Assembly: GCF_000687145.1 (NCBI RefSeq)
Contig: NZ_JMFG01000015.1
Span: 70,836-129,099, forward strand
From: Thermoanaerobaculum aquaticum
Lineage (GTDB): Bacteria; Acidobacteriota; Thermoanaerobaculia; Thermoanaerobaculales; Thermoanaerobaculaceae
Direction: 5' to 3'
Length of the DNA: 58,264 nucleotides
The position numbers and the translations under genes were made by a program. The first letter of the stretch is position 1. Each line of letters opens with the position of its first letter. The notes under the pieces are model-generated. The model saw nothing but the letters and a program-made list of their open reading frames with translations. It did not search any database and had not been told where the DNA came from. This document shows positions 23,950 to 34,452 of the stretch, one piece after another.

Positions 23950-25454
23950 AAGCTTTAGCCCGGGCCGCCCTGGCCCTCGTCTTTGTCGGGTTGCTGCTCT
24001 TTCTTGCCTGTGGAGGAAAGGAAACCGCGGGGGCCCGCTACCACTGCCCCATGCACCCCACCTACGTTTCTGACAAACCCGGCGACTGCCCTATTTGCGG
24101 CATGCGCTTGGTGCCCATCGAGGAAAAAACCGCACCCACCACGGTACCCGCGTACGTTTGCCCCATGCACCCGGAAGTGGTATCGGATAAGCCCGACCGC
24201 TGCCCCAAGTGCGGCATGAAGCTGGTGCCCAAGACCGAAACGGAACAGCCAGCTCCCGCCACCAGCGGTACCCCGAGCGGTGAGCGAAAGATCCTCTACT
24301 ACCGCAACCCCATGGACCCCACCGTCACCTCGCCGGTGCCCATGAAGGACAGCATGGGCATGGATTACGTGCCGGTGTACGCCGATGAGCTGGAAGCTTC
24401 CAAAGAACGCGCGGTAACCGGCTACGCCCCAGTGTCTTTGGAGCCGGAAGGCCTCGCCCGCTCTGGTATTCAAACGGTGGTCGCCGAGGCGGGAAGCCTG
24501 GGGCAAGCTATCCGCGCGGTGGGCACGGTGGTTCCCGACGAGCGCTTGCTCACCCACGTGCACACCAAGGTTTCCGGTTGGATTGAAAAGCTTTATGTGA
24601 ACTTCACCGGTCAGTACGTGAAAAAGGGCGAGCCGCTTTTGGAAATCTACTCCCCGGAGCTTCTGGCGAGCCAAGAGGAGTACCTGCGGGCCAAGGCGTT
24701 AGCCCAGCGCCTGGCCAGCTCCGCCTCTGCAGAAGCCAAAAAGGCCGCCGAAGAGCTTGCGGAGGCAGCCGCCAAGCGGCTCCTGCTCTTTGATGTACCC
24801 CAGGACTTCATGGCCCACCTGGACGCCACGGGTACCCCATCGCGCACCGTCATGCTTCGCGCCCCTACCGCCGGTTACGTGCTGGCCAAGGACATCTTCG
24901 CCGGCAAGCAGGTGGAACCGGGCATGGAGCTCTACATGGTGGCTGATCTGTCGCGGGTATGGGTGGAGGCGGACTTTTACGAACAGGAAGCGGCGCTCCT
25001 CAAGCTGGGGATGCCCACCCAGGTCACGCTCCCCTACCGCCCCGGGGCCGTTTTCACCGGGCCCATCACCTACATCTACCCCTGGGTGAACCCGGAAAGC
25101 CGCACGGTGCGGGTGAGGGTGGAGCTTCCCAACCCCAAGGGCGAACTCAAACCCGACATGTACGCCAACGTGGAGGTCATGCCGGCAGAGGTTCCCGGCG
25201 TGGTCATCCCCGATTCGGCGGTGATGGATACCGGCACCAGACAAATTGCCTTTGTGGAGGAAAAACCAGGCTTTTTCGTGCCGCGGGAGGTCACCGTGGT
25301 GCGGCGGGCAGCCGGAAAGGCGCTGGTTACCCAGGGGCTTACCGCTGGTGAAAGGGTGGTGGTGAAGGGCACGTTCCTGTTGGATTCCGAATCGCGGCTA
25401 CGCGCGGCCCTCGCTGCGCCCCAGGGAGGCACCAATGATCAAGCGCATCATTAA
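23946..25454 (+). CDS. RND efflux periplasmic adaptor with heavy-metal-binding domains (CusB-like)
   Basis: This 502-residue membrane-fusion protein has a signal/lipoprotein-like N terminus (LLLFLAC). Two heavy-metal-binding domains follow (YHCPMHP...CPICGMRL at about 32-56; YVCPMHP...CPKCGMKL at about 70-94), then a third degenerate YYRNPMDP...MGMDYVPVY at about 118-145. The adaptor proper, with lipoyl-like and beta-barrel parts (TKVSGWIEKLYVNFTGQYVKKGEPL, APTAGYVLAKDIFAGKQVEPG), runs to the C terminus. Met/Cys/His richness at the N terminus indicates Cu(I)/Ag(I) capture for CusA. The start shares ATGA with the upstream gene, and the end overlaps cusA by 20 bases. Confidence 0.92.
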   Translation: MKALARAALALVFVGLLLFLACGGKETAGARYHCPMHPTYVSDKPGDCPICGMRLVPIEEKTAPTTVPAYVCPMHPEVVSDKPDRCPKCGMKLVPKTETEQPAPATSGTPSGERKILYYRNPMDPTVTSPVPMKDSMGMDYVPVYADELEASKERAVTGYAPVSLEPEGLARSGIQTVVAEAGSLGQAIRAVGTVVPDERLLTHVHTKVSGWIEKLYVNFTGQYVKKGEPLLEIYSPELLASQEEYLRAKALAQRLASSASAEAKKAAEELAEAAAKRLLLFDVPQDFMAHLDATGTPSRTVMLRAPTAGYVLAKDIFAGKQVEPGMELYMVADLSRVWVEADFYEQEAALLKLGMPTQVTLPYRPGAVFTGPITYIYPWVNPESRTVRVRVELPNPKGELKPDMYANVEVMPAEVPGVVIPDSAVMDTGTRQIAFVEEKPGFFVPREVTVVRRAAGKALVTQGLTAGERVVVKGTFLLDSESRLRAALAAPQGGTNDQAHH

Positions 25455-28400
25455 GTTCTCCGCAGAAAACCGCATCCTGGTGCTGCTTGGGGTGGCGGCC
25501 CTGTGCGTTTTTGCCTGGCAGACCCTCCACCGCATCCGCCTGGACGCCCTCCCGGACCTGTCCGACACCCAGGTCATCATTTACTCGCGCTGGGACCGCT
25601 CCCCCGACATCATCGAGGACCAGGTCACCTACCCCATCATCACCGCGCTTTTGGGAGCTCCCAAGGTTAAAGCCATCCGCGGCTACTCGGACTTTGGCTT
25701 TTCCTACGTGTACGTGATCTTCCAGGACGGCACCGACCTTTACTGGGCCCGGTCCCGGGTGCTGGAGTACCTCTCCAAAATCCAGCCCCAGCTCCCCCAG
25801 GGGGTTCGCACCGAGCTGGGGCCCGACGCCACCGGCGTAGGGTGGGTTTTCCAGTACGCCTTGGTGGACCGCTCGGGCAAGCACAGCCTGGAAGAGCTGC
25901 GGGCGTTCCAGGACTGGACCTTGCGTTACGCCCTGCAATCGGTTCCCGGTGTGGCGGAGGTGGCTTCCATTGGCGGGTTCGTCAAGCAGTACCAAATTAC
26001 CGTGGATCCCAACCGCTTGGCAGCCTTCAATCTGCCCTTACGGGACGTGGTGGAAGCTATTCGCAAAGCCAACAACGAAGTGGGTGGGCGCTTGCTGGAG
26101 TTTGCCGGCGCCGAGTACATGGTGCGGGGAAAGGGCTACGCCCGCAGCATTGCCGATTTTGAAAGCATCGTGCTCAAGACCACACCCCAGGGGGTGCCGG
26201 TGCGCCTTTCCGACGTGGGGCGGGTGGAGCTGGGACCGGAAATCCGTCGCGGGGTGGCCGATCTCGATGGACTGGGCGACCACGTGGGTGGCATTGTGGT
26301 CATGCGCCACGGGGAAAACGCCCTAAACGTCATCAAGCTGGTGAAGGCCAAGCTGGAAGAGCTCAAGCCCTCCCTGCCGGAAGGGGTAGAGGTGGTCACG
26401 ACGTATGACCGCTCCGACCTCATCCAGCGGGCCATTAAAACCCTTACCCACGAGCTCACCGTGGAAATGATCATCGTGGCCGCGGTGATCTTAATTTTCC
26501 TCTGGCATATCCCCTCGGCTCTGGTCCCCATTTTCACCATTCCCATTTCTGTGCTCTTGGCGTTCATCCCGCTCTACTGGATGGGTGTCACCGTGAACAT
26601 CATGTCGCTGGCGGGCATCGCGATTTCCATTGGTGTGCTTGTGGATGGGGCCATCGTGGAGGTGGAAAACGCCTACAACAAAATCCACCGCTGGATGGAG
26701 GAAGGACGACCGGGGGACTTTCACCAGGTCCGGCTTTCAGCGTTGCAGGAAGTTGGGCCCTCGGTGTTCTTCTCGCTGCTGGTCATTGCGGTTTCTTTCA
26801 TCCCCATTTTTGCGCTGGTGGAACAGGAGGGGCGGCTCTTCAAACCCCTGGCCTACTCCAAGAACCTGGCCATGGCTCTGGCCTCCCTTTTGGCCATCAC
26901 CCTGGATCCGGCCATGCGCATGCTGTTTGCCCGCATTGAGCCCTTTTCCTTCCGCCCGCGGTTTTTGGCCAAGCTTGCCACCAGCGCCTTTGTGGGGACT
27001 TACTACGCCGAGGAAAAGCACCCCATCAGCCGCGTGCTTTTGAAGATTTATGAGCCGGTTTGCCGCTTCGTGTTACGGCACCCGAAGACAATCATTGCCT
27101 TCGCGTTGGCCCTCGTGCTGGGCAGCTTGCCCATTTACTTCCGGTTAGGCCGGGAGTTCATGCCGCCCCTGGCCGAAGGCACCATCCTTTACATGCCCAC
27201 CACCCTCCCGGGCATTTCGGTCACCGAGGCGCAAAGGCTTTTGGAAGCCCAAGACCGCATCCTCAAATCCTTCCCGGAGGTGGAGAGGGTTTTTGGCAAG
27301 GCTGGACGCGCCGAAACCTCCACCGATCCGGCCCCCTTTTCCATGATGGAAACCACCGTGATCCTCAAGCCGGAAAGCCAGTGGCGGAAGAAACCCCGCT
27401 GGTACTCCTCCTGGGCCCCCGAATGGCTTGCCTCCTTTTTCCGTCCCCTTTGGCCGGATCACATCAGTTACGACGAGCTTGTTGACGAAATGGACCGCGC
27501 CCTTCGCTTTGCCGGCGTGACCAACGCCTGGACCATGCCCATTAAAGCCCGCATTGACATGCTTTCCACCGGCGTGCGCACCCCTGTGGGCATCAAGGTT
27601 TTTGGCGCCGACTTGAAGGAAATCGAACGCATTGGCACCGAGCTGGAAACGCTGCTGCGCCAGATTCCCGGAACCCGCAGCGTGTACGCCGAGCGGGTCA
27701 CCGGCGGTTACTTTGTGGACTTCGTTCCCGACCGCCAGCTCCTTGCCCGCTACGGGCTCACCATCGAGGACGTGCAAATGGTGATCATGTCGGCCATCGG
27801 TGGGGAAAACATCACCACCACTGTGGAAGGCCGGCAGCGCTTCCCCGTGAACCTGCGTTACCCTCGGGAGTTGCGGGATGACCTGGATCGCCTCCGGCGG
27901 GTGCTGGTCCCCACCCCTTCCGGGTCCCAAATTCCGCTGGGTCAGCTGGCCAGTATTGAGCTGGTGCAGGGCCCCAGCATGATCCGCGATGAAAACGGCT
28001 TTCTGGCCGGCTACGTCTACGTGGACATTGCCGGCCGAGACGTGGGTTCTTACGTGGACGAGGCCAAGAAGGTCGTGAGGGAGAAGCTGGCCCTCAAGCC
28101 CGGCTACGTGCTCCAGTGGTCCGGGCAGTACGAAAACATGCTGCGGGTCAAAGAGCGCCTCAGGCTGGTGGTGCCGGTTACCCTGGCGTTGATCTTCCTG
28201 CTGCTTTACGCCAACACCCGGTCAGCGTTCAAAGCTACGCTGGTGATGCTGGCGGTGCCGTTTTCCGCCATTGGCGCCATTTGGCTTTTCTACCTTTTGG
28301 ACTACAACGTATCCATTGCCGCCTGGGTAGGGATGATTGCGCTCTTGGGCCTAGACGCGGAAACCGGGGTTTTCATGCTGCTGTTTTTGGACCTTTCCTG

Positions 28401-28695
28401 GGACGAGTACAAGCGCAAGGGCCTCATTACCGACGAAGCCGGCGCCGACGAAGCCATCGTGCACGGGGCGGTGAAACGGCTGCGTCCTAAGCTCATGACG
28501 GTGGTGGCCGCCTTCTCCGGTCTTTTGCCGATTATGTGGTCCACCTCCGCTGGAGCCGACGTCATGAAGCGCATTGCTGCACCCATGATCGGAGGGCTGG
28601 TGACCTCGTTCCTCTTGGAGCTCATGGTTTACCCTGCCATTTACAAGCTTTGGAAGCGGCGCACCGAGCTTCGCGCGTTTGTGACAGGGAGGTAA
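25435..28695 (+). CDS. cusA: CusA/CzcA-family heavy-metal RND transporter
   Basis: This 1086-residue inner-membrane proton-driven pump has the usual 12-helix RND plan. It begins [16 protein letters not shown] and has two large periplasmic loops. The three methionines that form the CusA copper relay appear conserved: M587 in [10 protein letters not shown]637 in APFSMMETT and M709 in [15 protein letters not shown]. This supports Cu(I)/Ag(I) rather than Zn/Co/Ni specificity. The charged TM4 element [16 protein letters not shown] is also typical. About 20 extra residues lie between M637 and M709 compared with the E. coli protein. It overlaps the adaptor gene and is followed after 2 bases by the P-type ATPase gene. 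Confidence 0.94.
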   Translation: MIKRIIKFSAENRILVLLGVAALCVFAWQTLHRIRLDALPDLSDTQVIIYSRWDRSPDIIEDQVTYPIITALLGAPKVKAIRGYSDFGFSYVYVIFQDGTDLYWARSRVLEYLSKIQPQLPQGVRTELGPDATGVGWVFQYALVDRSGKHSLEELRAFQDWTLRYALQSVPGVAEVASIGGFVKQYQITVDPNRLAAFNLPLRDVVEAIRKANNEVGGRLLEFAGAEYMVRGKGYARSIADFESIVLKTTPQGVPVRLSDVGRVELGPEIRRGVADLDGLGDHVGGIVVMRHGENALNVIKLVKAKLEELKPSLPEGVEVVTTYDRSDLIQRAIKTLTHELTVEMIIVAAVILIFLWHIPSALVPIFTIPISVLLAFIPLYWMGVTVNIMSLAGIAISIGVLVDGAIVEVENAYNKIHRWMEEGRPGDFHQVRLSALQEVGPSVFFSLLVIAVSFIPIFALVEQEGRLFKPLAYSKNLAMALASLLAITLDPAMRMLFARIEPFSFRPRFLAKLATSAFVGTYYAEEKHPISRVLLKIYEPVCRFVLRHPKTIIAFALALVLGSLPIYFRLGREFMPPLAEGTILYMPTTLPGISVTEAQRLLEAQDRILKSFPEVERVFGKAGRAETSTDPAPFSMMETTVILKPESQWRKKPRWYSSWAPEWLASFFRPLWPDHISYDELVDEMDRALRFAGVTNAWTMPIKARIDMLSTGVRTPVGIKVFGADLKEIERIGTELETLLRQIPGTRSVYAERVTGGYFVDFVPDRQLLARYGLTIEDVQMVIMSAIGGENITTTVEGRQRFPVNLRYPRELRDDLDRLRRVLVPTPSGSQIPLGQLASIELVQGPSMIRDENGFLAGYVYVDIAGRDVGSYVDEAKKVVREKLALKPGYVLQWSGQYENMLRVKERLRLVVPVTLALIFLLLYANTRSAFKATLVMLAVPFSAIGAIWLFYLLDYNVSIAAWVGMIALLGLDAETGVFMLLFLDLSWDEYKRKGLITDEAGADEAIVHGAVKRLRPKLMTVVAAFSGLLPIMWSTSAGADVMKRIAAPMIGGLVTSFLLELMVYPAIYKLWKRRTELRAFVTGR

Positions 28696-28697
28696 GC

Positions 28698-31043
28698 ATG
28701 GACAAACACCACCAGCCAAAGATGATGCTTCCCACCGCCCAAGCTGGCGTCCGCGATCCCGTTTGCGAGATGACTGTGGACCCGGAAAAAACGCCCCACC
28801 GTTTTGCGTACAAGGGCGTTACCTACTTTTTCTGCTGTGAGCACTGCCTCGCCAGGTTCTCTGCAAATCCCGATGCTTACTTACAGGCTGCCCCCGCCCC
28901 GGGGGCAGCTCATACCCACGCCGCTCCTGCTCCCCAGGCCCCTGCGGCCGCCCACGCCATGTACACCTGCCCCATGCACCCGGAGGTGCGAAAGCCTGGC
29001 CCCGGGAGCTGCCCCCTTTGCGGCATGGCCCTGGAGCCTCTAGAAGTTGCCGCCGAAGAGCCGGAAAACCCTGAGCTGGCCGACTTCAAGCGGCGCTTTT
29101 GGGTGGCCCTGGCCTGCTCCCTTCCCCTCTTCGCCTTGGCCATGGGTCCCTCCCACTGGGGGTGGCATTTGCCGGTGAGCCCGGAGGCCCTCACCTGGCT
29201 CCAGGCCCTGCTGGCCACTCCGGTGGTGCTGTGGGCCGGCTGGCCGCTGCTGCAACGGGCTTGGCAGTCCATCCTTTTGCGGGCCCTCAACATGTTCACG
29301 CTCATTGGCGTGGGCGTGGTGGCGGCCTATGCTTTTAGCCTTGCCGCCACCGTTTTTCCTGGCGTTTTTCCTGCTTCTCTACGCCTGCCGGACGGATCCC
29401 TACCGGTTTACTTCGAAGCCGCCGCTGGCATCGTCACCCTGGTGCTTCTGGGCCAGGTTCTGGAGCTTCTGGCTCGCGGCCGGACCAGCCAGGCTATCCG
29501 TTCGCTCCTGAAGCTTGCCCCACCCACGGCCCGGCGCCTCAAGGAAGACGGCTCGCTGGAAGAAATCCCTTTGGGTGAGGTGAAGGTAGGCGACCACCTG
29601 CAGGTCCGCCCCGGAGACCGGGTGCCGGTGGACGGTGTGGTGATTTCCGGCCAGTCGCAGGTGGACGAAAGCATGATGACCGGCGAAAGCGTGCCGGTGC
29701 CAAAAAAGGCGGGAGACCGGGTCTTCGCCGGTACCGTAAACAGCCACGGGGCGCTGGTCATCCGCGCGGAGAAGGTTGGTTCTGACACGCTCCTGGCCCA
29801 CATCGTGCAGCTGGTGGCGGAAGCCCAAAGGTCCCGGGCGCCGGTGCAGCGGCTGGCGGACAAGGTGGCAGCGGTTTTTGTGCCGGTGGTCTTAGCGGTG
29901 GCCGCGGTGACCTTCGTGATCTGGGCATGGGTAGGCCCGGAACCACGCCTCGCCCACGCTTTGGTAAACGCCGTGGCGGTGCTCATCATTGCCTGCCCCT
30001 GCGCTCTTGGCCTTGCTACCCCCATGAGCGTGATGGTGGCCATGGGGCGTGGGGCGCGCGCCGGAGTTTTGTTCCGTAACGCCGAAGCCATCGAGCTTTT
30101 GGCCAAGGTGGATACCCTGGTGGTGGACAAAACCGGCACCCTCACCGAAGGCAAACCCAGCTTGAAAGCCTCCCACTTCTCCCCTGGCGTAAGTGAGGAA
30201 CAAGCGTTGCAGTTGGTGGCGTCCGCGGAAAAGCCCTCCGAGCACCCGCTGGCTTCCGCGCTAGTGGCGGAAGCGCAAAAACGGGGACTTGAGCTGCTCC
30301 CTTGCGAGGGTTTCCAGGCCCACCCCGGCCAGGGCATTGAAGCCACCGTCCACGGCCAAAAGGTCCTGGTGGGTTCCGCTGCATTTTTGGAAAAACACGG
30401 CGTTTTGCTGCCGGAAGCGGCCAAAAGCGGGGATGCTTCGGTGTTTTTGGCGGCCAATGGCGTTTTCCTGGCAAGCTTCAGCTACGCCGATCCCATCAAA
30501 CCCACGGCCGTCAAAGCCATTGCCGAGCTCCAAAGGGAAGGCGTGACGGTGGTCATGGCCACCGGCGACCGTCGGGAAATCGCCCAGCGGGTGGCCTGGG
30601 AGCTGGGAATTTCCCGGGTTTACGCGGAGGTTTCGCCCCAGGGCAAGGTCGAACTGGTGGAAAAGCTCAAAGCCGAGGGGAAGATCGTGGCCATGGCCGG
30701 GGACGGCATCAACGATGCCCCCAGCCTTGCCGCCGCTCACGTGGGCATCGCCATGGGGACCGGCACCGATGTGGCCATGGAAACCGCACCGGTCACCCTG
30801 GTGAAGGGCGATCTCACCGCCATCCTCCGCGCCCGCAGGCTGGCGAAGAAAACCATGGCCAACATCAAGCAAAACCTCTTTTGGGCTTTCATTTACAACA
30901 CTCTGGGCGTTCCCATTGCGGCCGGCGTCCTGTACCCGGTTTTTGGCTTGGCTCTGAGCCCGGTGATTGCCGCCGCCGCCATGAGCTTTTCCTCGCTTTC
31001 GGTGGTGGGCAACGCCTTGCGGTTGCAAAGGACCGCACTGTGA
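28698..31043 (+). CDS. copA: copper-translocating P-type ATPase with YHS and heavy-metal-binding domains
   Basis: This 781-residue P1B-1 ATPase exports Cu(I)/Ag(I) from the cytosol. The N terminus is unusual in lacking a GMxCxxC HMA domain. It has a YHS domain (about 19-62: [10 protein letters not shown]...FFCCEHC) and a heavy-metal-binding domain (about 89-115: YTCPMHP...CPLCGMAL). The transmembrane copper site is C433-P434-C435 ([11 protein letters not shown]), the phosphorylated aspartate is D477 in DKTGT, and [14 protein letters not shown] and GDGINDAP follow. The start at 28698 has GGGAGGT just upstream; an earlier in-frame start lies inside cusA. It shares the operon with the RND pump, so cytosolic and periplasmic export are co-ordered. 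Confidence 0.94.
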   Translation: MDKHHQPKMMLPTAQAGVRDPVCEMTVDPEKTPHRFAYKGVTYFFCCEHCLARFSANPDAYLQAAPAPGAAHTHAAPAPQAPAAAHAMYTCPMHPEVRKPGPGSCPLCGMALEPLEVAAEEPENPELADFKRRFWVALACSLPLFALAMGPSHWGWHLPVSPEALTWLQALLATPVVLWAGWPLLQRAWQSILLRALNMFTLIGVGVVAAYAFSLAATVFPGVFPASLRLPDGSLPVYFEAAAGIVTLVLLGQVLELLARGRTSQAIRSLLKLAPPTARRLKEDGSLEEIPLGEVKVGDHLQVRPGDRVPVDGVVISGQSQVDESMMTGESVPVPKKAGDRVFAGTVNSHGALVIRAEKVGSDTLLAHIVQLVAEAQRSRAPVQRLADKVAAVFVPVVLAVAAVTFVIWAWVGPEPRLAHALVNAVAVLIIACPCALGLATPMSVMVAMGRGARAGVLFRNAEAIELLAKVDTLVVDKTGTLTEGKPSLKASHFSPGVSEEQALQLVASAEKPSEHPLASALVAEAQKRGLELLPCEGFQAHPGQGIEATVHGQKVLVGSAAFLEKHGVLLPEAAKSGDASVFLAANGVFLASFSYADPIKPTAVKAIAELQREGVTVVMATGDRREIAQRVAWELGISRVYAEVSPQGKVELVEKLKAEGKIVAMAGDGINDAPSLAAAHVGIAMGTGTDVAMETAPVTLVKGDLTAILRARRLAKKTMANIKQNLFWAFIYNTLGVPIAAGVLYPVFGLALSPVIAAAAMSFSSLSVVGNALRLQRTAL

Positions 31044-31112
31044 AAGCGGGAATACCGAGGGCGAGTAGCCTGGTTGCCTCAACTGGCAAAGTAAATGATA
31101 GGAGGACCCACA

Positions 31113-31565
31113 ATGAAAGGAGGCATCATGAAAAAGGTCTTGAGTTTGGTTGCGGTTGGGTTTTTTGGTTTGGTTTTGGCGCAGGCAGCCGAAAAGCAGC
31201 CAGGAAAGCCGCAAACGGCCTGTCCGGTTTCCGGCAAACCCATTAACAAAGAGGTCTACGTGGACTACCAGGGCCAGCGGGTTTATTTCTGCTGCAACGC
31301 CTGCCCCGACAAGTTCCGCAAGGACCCGGAGAAGTACTTTGCCCAGTTCGAAAAGGAAGGCATTGAGCTGGAAAATATCCAAAAGGCCTGCCCGGTTTCC
31401 GGAGAAGAGCTGGGGGAGCACGGCGAGCCTTCGGTGATCCACTACAAGGGCCGCACCGTGAAGTTCTGCTGCCCCGCCTGCGAAAAGCCTTTTAAGGCGG
31501 AGCCTGAAAAGTACCTCAACGGCATGCCTGGGGAGCAGTCCAAGGCCGGAAAGAAGACTACTTAA
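31113..31565 (+). CDS. secreted double-YHS-domain metal-binding protein
   Basis: This protein of about 150 residues has a signal peptide (KKVLSLVAVGFFGLVLAQA). Two tandem YHS domains follow: ACPVSGKPINKEVYVDYQG...YFCCNACPDKF, then ACPVSGEELGEHGEPSVIHYKG...KFCCPACEKPF. Each carries a CPVSG loop and a C-C-x2-C cluster. YHS domains bind transition metals, and the same domain opens the neighbouring ATPase, so a periplasmic copper-binding role is likely. Two in-frame ATGs each have a strong GGAGG site: 31113 (7-base spacing, used here) and 31128 (4-base spacing). It is the last gene of the island and is followed by a terminator. Confidence 0.85.
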   Translation: MKGGIMKKVLSLVAVGFFGLVLAQAAEKQPGKPQTACPVSGKPINKEVYVDYQGQRVYFCCNACPDKFRKDPEKYFAQFEKEGIELENIQKACPVSGEELGEHGEPSVIHYKGRTVKFCCPACEKPFKAEPEKYLNGMPGEQSKAGKKTT

Positions 31566-31628
31566 AACCGCTGGCGTCACTAAGGGACTGCTTGGCGTTG
31601 TAAACCCTGAAGGTTTCCCGGCTTTTGA

Positions 31629-31659
31629 GGAGCGCATGATTGTGCGCTCCTTCTTTTTT
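31629..31659 (+). terminator. rho-independent terminator after the copper island
   Basis: GGAGCGCA (31629-31636) pairs perfectly with TGCGCTCC (31643-31650) around a 6-base loop and is followed by ttctttttt. It lies 64 bases after the double-YHS stop codon and is the clearest intrinsic terminator seen in the window. Confidence 0.9.
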
Positions 31660-31672
31660 GCGCCTGCTGCAG

Positions 31673-31678
31673 TAGCAT
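31673..31678 (+). promoter_or_regulatory. -10 box of a leaderless membrane glycosyltransferase transcript
   Basis: TAGCAT is followed by gctctc and then the ATG at 31685. It lies directly after the preceding terminator, so this gene must start a new transcript. Confidence 0.55.
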
Positions 31679-31684
31679 GCTCTC

Positions 31685-33232
31685 ATGCGGGGGCTGGCAG
31701 CCGCTATCGGTAGCGCCGTTCTTCTCACCTACGGGTGGATGATCGCCCAACAGGGCCCGGCGGTGGCTTCGGGGGCGGACAACAGCGGGTACATGAACCT
31801 GGCGCGGCTTTTTCTGGCCGGGAAGATCCGGGATGAGCTGCGAGTGCCTGAAGGATTTTCCGCCGGGCAGTTGCGCCCCTGGCTTTTTACACCGCTGGGT
31901 TTTCAGCCGGATGCTGCGGGGAAAAGTTTGGTTCCGGTGTATCCCCCCGGACTCCCGCTGCAACAAGCGGTTTGGGCGTGGTTTTTGGGGTCGGTGGAGA
32001 AGGGTGCGGCAGCGGTCAACGTGTTTTGTGGGGTCCTCTTCCTCTGGCTTTGCTACCGCCTGGCGCGGCTTTTGGCTTTGAGCCGCACGGCAGCCGGGAT
32101 TGCCGCTCTGATTTTGGCGGTAAACCCGGTTTCTCTGCGGTTTTTCACCTGGAACATGAGCGACGGGCCCGCCGCTACCTGGGCGGTGGCTGCCGTCTAT
32201 TTCGCGTTGCGGGCGCAGAAGAAGCCGAGCTTTGCCGCACTGGGTGGCTTTTTCTTTGCCCTGGGTGTGGCCACCAGACCCACAAACGCTTTGCTCCTCC
32301 CTGCCATCGTTTACGCCCTATGGCGGCGACCCAAGGCACAAAAGGCTTTTGTGCTGGGTGCAGCTCCGCTTCTGGCCGCGTTTTTCTGGTACAACCACGT
32401 TCAATACGGGGCCTTTTGGCGAACCGGCTACGGCTCCATGGCCCGGGAGTTCAAGCTGCGCTACTTTCTCCCCACGGTGCGACATTACGGCCTCTGGCTT
32501 GCCCGCTTTTTCTCCCCCCTGGTTTTGTTGCCTTTTTTAAGCCACCTCCTGGCCCTCCGCCGCCGGGAAACTCGCCACCTCCTGCTTGCCCTCTGGTGGG
32601 TACCGTTTTTTGGCTTTTACGCCTTTTACAAGTACACCAACGACACCTGGTGGTACCTGCGCTTCGTCTTGCCGGCCTTTCCCGCTTTGGTTTTGGCCGG
32701 CGTCGCTGCCTTTCCCGAGCTTTCCCGGTATGTGAAGGAAAGGCTTCGTTTGCGCCGGGTTTTTGTTCTTCCCACTCTTTTCGTGCTGCTGGCTCTCGGA
32801 GCCAACCTCTTTTGGTTGAATAAGCTCCGGGTTTTAGCCCTCACCAAGGACGAAGCCATCTACCGCGAAGGGGTGCAGTGGGTTTGCCGCGAAACCCCGG
32901 AAAAATCCCTGCTTTTCGCCAGCCAGCTTTCCGGGGCGTTTTACTTTTACAGCTCCCGCGCCATCGTGCGGCACGACTTGATAACGTCCCGGGAGCTGAG
33001 CGAGGTGTTTGGCCAAAGCGACCTGCTGGGTCTGCCGGCTTTCATGGCGCTTTTAAACGATGAGGCTCAAACCTTTGTCCGGCGAAACCCAGGGTTGGTG
33101 GAACCTTCAGGCAACTTCGGCCGGGTTTACCTGTTCCGCGTTCGCCAGGGGGCTGCCGAAGCTGTGGGGAAAACCGTAAGCTCACCCCCTTCCCGCCGTC
33201 CCTCGGTTGTTCCCGATGCCAAAAAGCCTTAA
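31685..33232 (+). CDS. multi-pass membrane glycosyltransferase, GT39/ArnT-like
   Basis: This 515-residue integral membrane protein has roughly ten hydrophobic helices. The first periplasmic loop has [15 protein letters not shown], an acidic motif typical of polyprenyl-phosphate-sugar-dependent GT-C transferases. [15 protein letters not shown] and the [25 protein letters not shown] segment are also characteristic of the PMT/ArnT-type clan. The C-terminal soluble part (from about residue 400) is periplasmic. It probably moves a sugar from a lipid carrier onto protein or lipid, with unknown acceptor. Its 3' end overlaps ribBA by 4 bases. Confidence 0.75.
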   Translation: MRGLAAAIGSAVLLTYGWMIAQQGPAVASGADNSGYMNLARLFLAGKIRDELRVPEGFSAGQLRPWLFTPLGFQPDAAGKSLVPVYPPGLPLQQAVWAWFLGSVEKGAAAVNVFCGVLFLWLCYRLARLLALSRTAAGIAALILAVNPVSLRFFTWNMSDGPAATWAVAAVYFALRAQKKPSFAALGGFFFALGVATRPTNALLLPAIVYALWRRPKAQKAFVLGAAPLLAAFFWYNHVQYGAFWRTGYGSMAREFKLRYFLPTVRHYGLWLARFFSPLVLLPFLSHLLALRRRETRHLLLALWWVPFFGFYAFYKYTNDTWWYLRFVLPAFPALVLAGVAAFPELSRYVKERLRLRRVFVLPTLFVLLALGANLFWLNKLRVLALTKDEAIYREGVQWVCRETPEKSLLFASQLSGAFYFYSSRAIVRHDLITSRELSEVFGQSDLLGLPAFMALLNDEAQTFVRRNPGLVEPSGNFGRVYLFRVRQGAAEAVGKTVSSPPSRRPSVVPDAKKP

Positions 33233-34452
33233 ACCATCTTCAAAATGTGGCCGAGCTTTTCTTTTTTAGCCCGCAGGTACTTGCGGGAATGGGGTGTGGG
33301 CGGCACTTCCAGCGGGATGCGTTCCACGATTTCCAGGCCATACCCGGAAAGCGCCACGTACTTGGACGGGTTGTTGGTCATGAGCCGCATCCTGCGGACC
33401 CCCAGCTCCCGGAGGATTTGCGCACCCACCCCGTAGTCCCGCTGGTCGGCTCCAAAGCCCAGGCGGTGGTTGGCTTCCACCGTGTCCAGACCTTCATCCT
33501 GGAGCTGGTAGGCTTTGAGCTTGTTGAAAAGCCCAATGCCACGGCCCTCCTGCAGGAGGTACAGGAGCACCCCCTTGCCTTCGGCGGCAATTCTGGCCAT
33601 GGCCGCCTCCAGCTGGGCCCCGCAGTCGCAGCGGGCCGACCCAAAAACGTCGCCGGTGAGGCACTGGGAGTGCACGCGTACCAGCACCGGCTCTTCCGGC
33701 GAGATCTCCCCCATCACCAAAGCCAGGTGCTCCTCGTTGGTGACCGTGCTGCGAAAACCGTAAACCCGGAATTCCCCAAAACGCGTGGGAAGCTGGGGAG
33801 AAGCCACCAGCTCCACCAGCCTTTCGGAACGCAAGCGGTAGGCAATGAGGTCGCGAACGGTGAGGATCTTGAGGCCGTGCTCTCGGGCCAGCTCGACCAG
33901 GCGGGGAAGCCGCGCCATGCTGCCGTCTTCGTCCATGATTTCGCAAATAACCGCCGCCGGATAAAGGCCAGCAATGCGGGCCAGGTCCACCGAAGCTTCG
34001 GTGTGGCCGGCGCGCTTTAACACCCCTCCCGGTTTGGCCCGCAGCGGGAACATGTGCCCTGGGCGAATGAGGTCCTCGGGTTTGGTCTTGGGGTCAATGA
34101 GGGCCTGCACGGTGGCTGCGCGATCGGCAGCGGAAATGCCGGTGGTTACCTTCCCGCGGGCTTCCACCGAAACGCAAAAGGCGGTGCCGTGAGGGGAGGT
34201 GTTGCGCTCCACCATGAGCGGGAGGTCCAGCTCGTTGCACCGTTCCTCGGTGAGGCTCACGCAAATGAGCCCCCGGGCGTGGGTGGCCATGAAGTTGATG
34301 GCTTCCGGCGTCACCTTTTCCGCGGCAATGGCTAAATCGCCTTCGTTTTCCCTCTCCTCGTCATCCACGATGATGACGAAGCGGCCGCGGCGGAACTCCT
34401 CCGCGGCCTCTTCCACCGTGGCAAAAACGTCGGTTGCGGGTTGGCGGCTCAC
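33229..34452 (-). CDS. ribBA: bifunctional 3,4-dihydroxy-2-butanone-4-phosphate synthase/GTP cyclohydrolase II
   Basis: This enzyme supplies both precursors of riboflavin from ribulose-5-phosphate and GTP. It has 407 residues. The N-terminal RibB domain (about 1-205) has [12 protein letters not shown] and the GHT in [11 protein letters not shown]. The C-terminal RibA domain has the zinc motif C-x10-C-x-C ([14 protein letters not shown]), RGIGL and TNNPSKY. The GTG start at 34452 shares bases with the stop of the upstream GWxTD-type gene. No FMN riboswitch was seen upstream, and other rib genes are absent from the window. Confidence 0.96.
   Translation of the reverse strand: MSRQPATDVFATVEEAAEEFRRGRFVIIVDDEERENEGDLAIAAEKVTPEAINFMATHARGLICVSLTEERCNELDLPLMVERNTSPHGTAFCVSVEARGKVTTGISAADRAATVQALIDPKTKPEDLIRPGHMFPLRAKPGGVLKRAGHTEASVDLARIAGLYPAAVICEIMDEDGSMARLPRLVELAREHGLKILTVRDLIAYRLRSERLVELVASPQLPTRFGEFRVYGFRSTVTNEEHLALVMGEISPEEPVLVRVHSQCLTGDVFGSARCDCGAQLEAAMARIAAEGKGVLLYLLQEGRGIGLFNKLKAYQLQDEGLDTVEANHRLGFGADQRDYGVGAQILRELGVRRMRLMTNNPSKYVALSGYGLEIVERIPLEVPPTPHSRKYLRAKKEKLGHILKMV

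Noticed and set aside
33453-34452. FMN riboswitch before ribBA
   Set aside because: ribBA starts in a GTGA overlap with the upstream coding gene, leaving no leader for a riboswitch, and no RFN-like conserved blocks were seen upstream of the operon.
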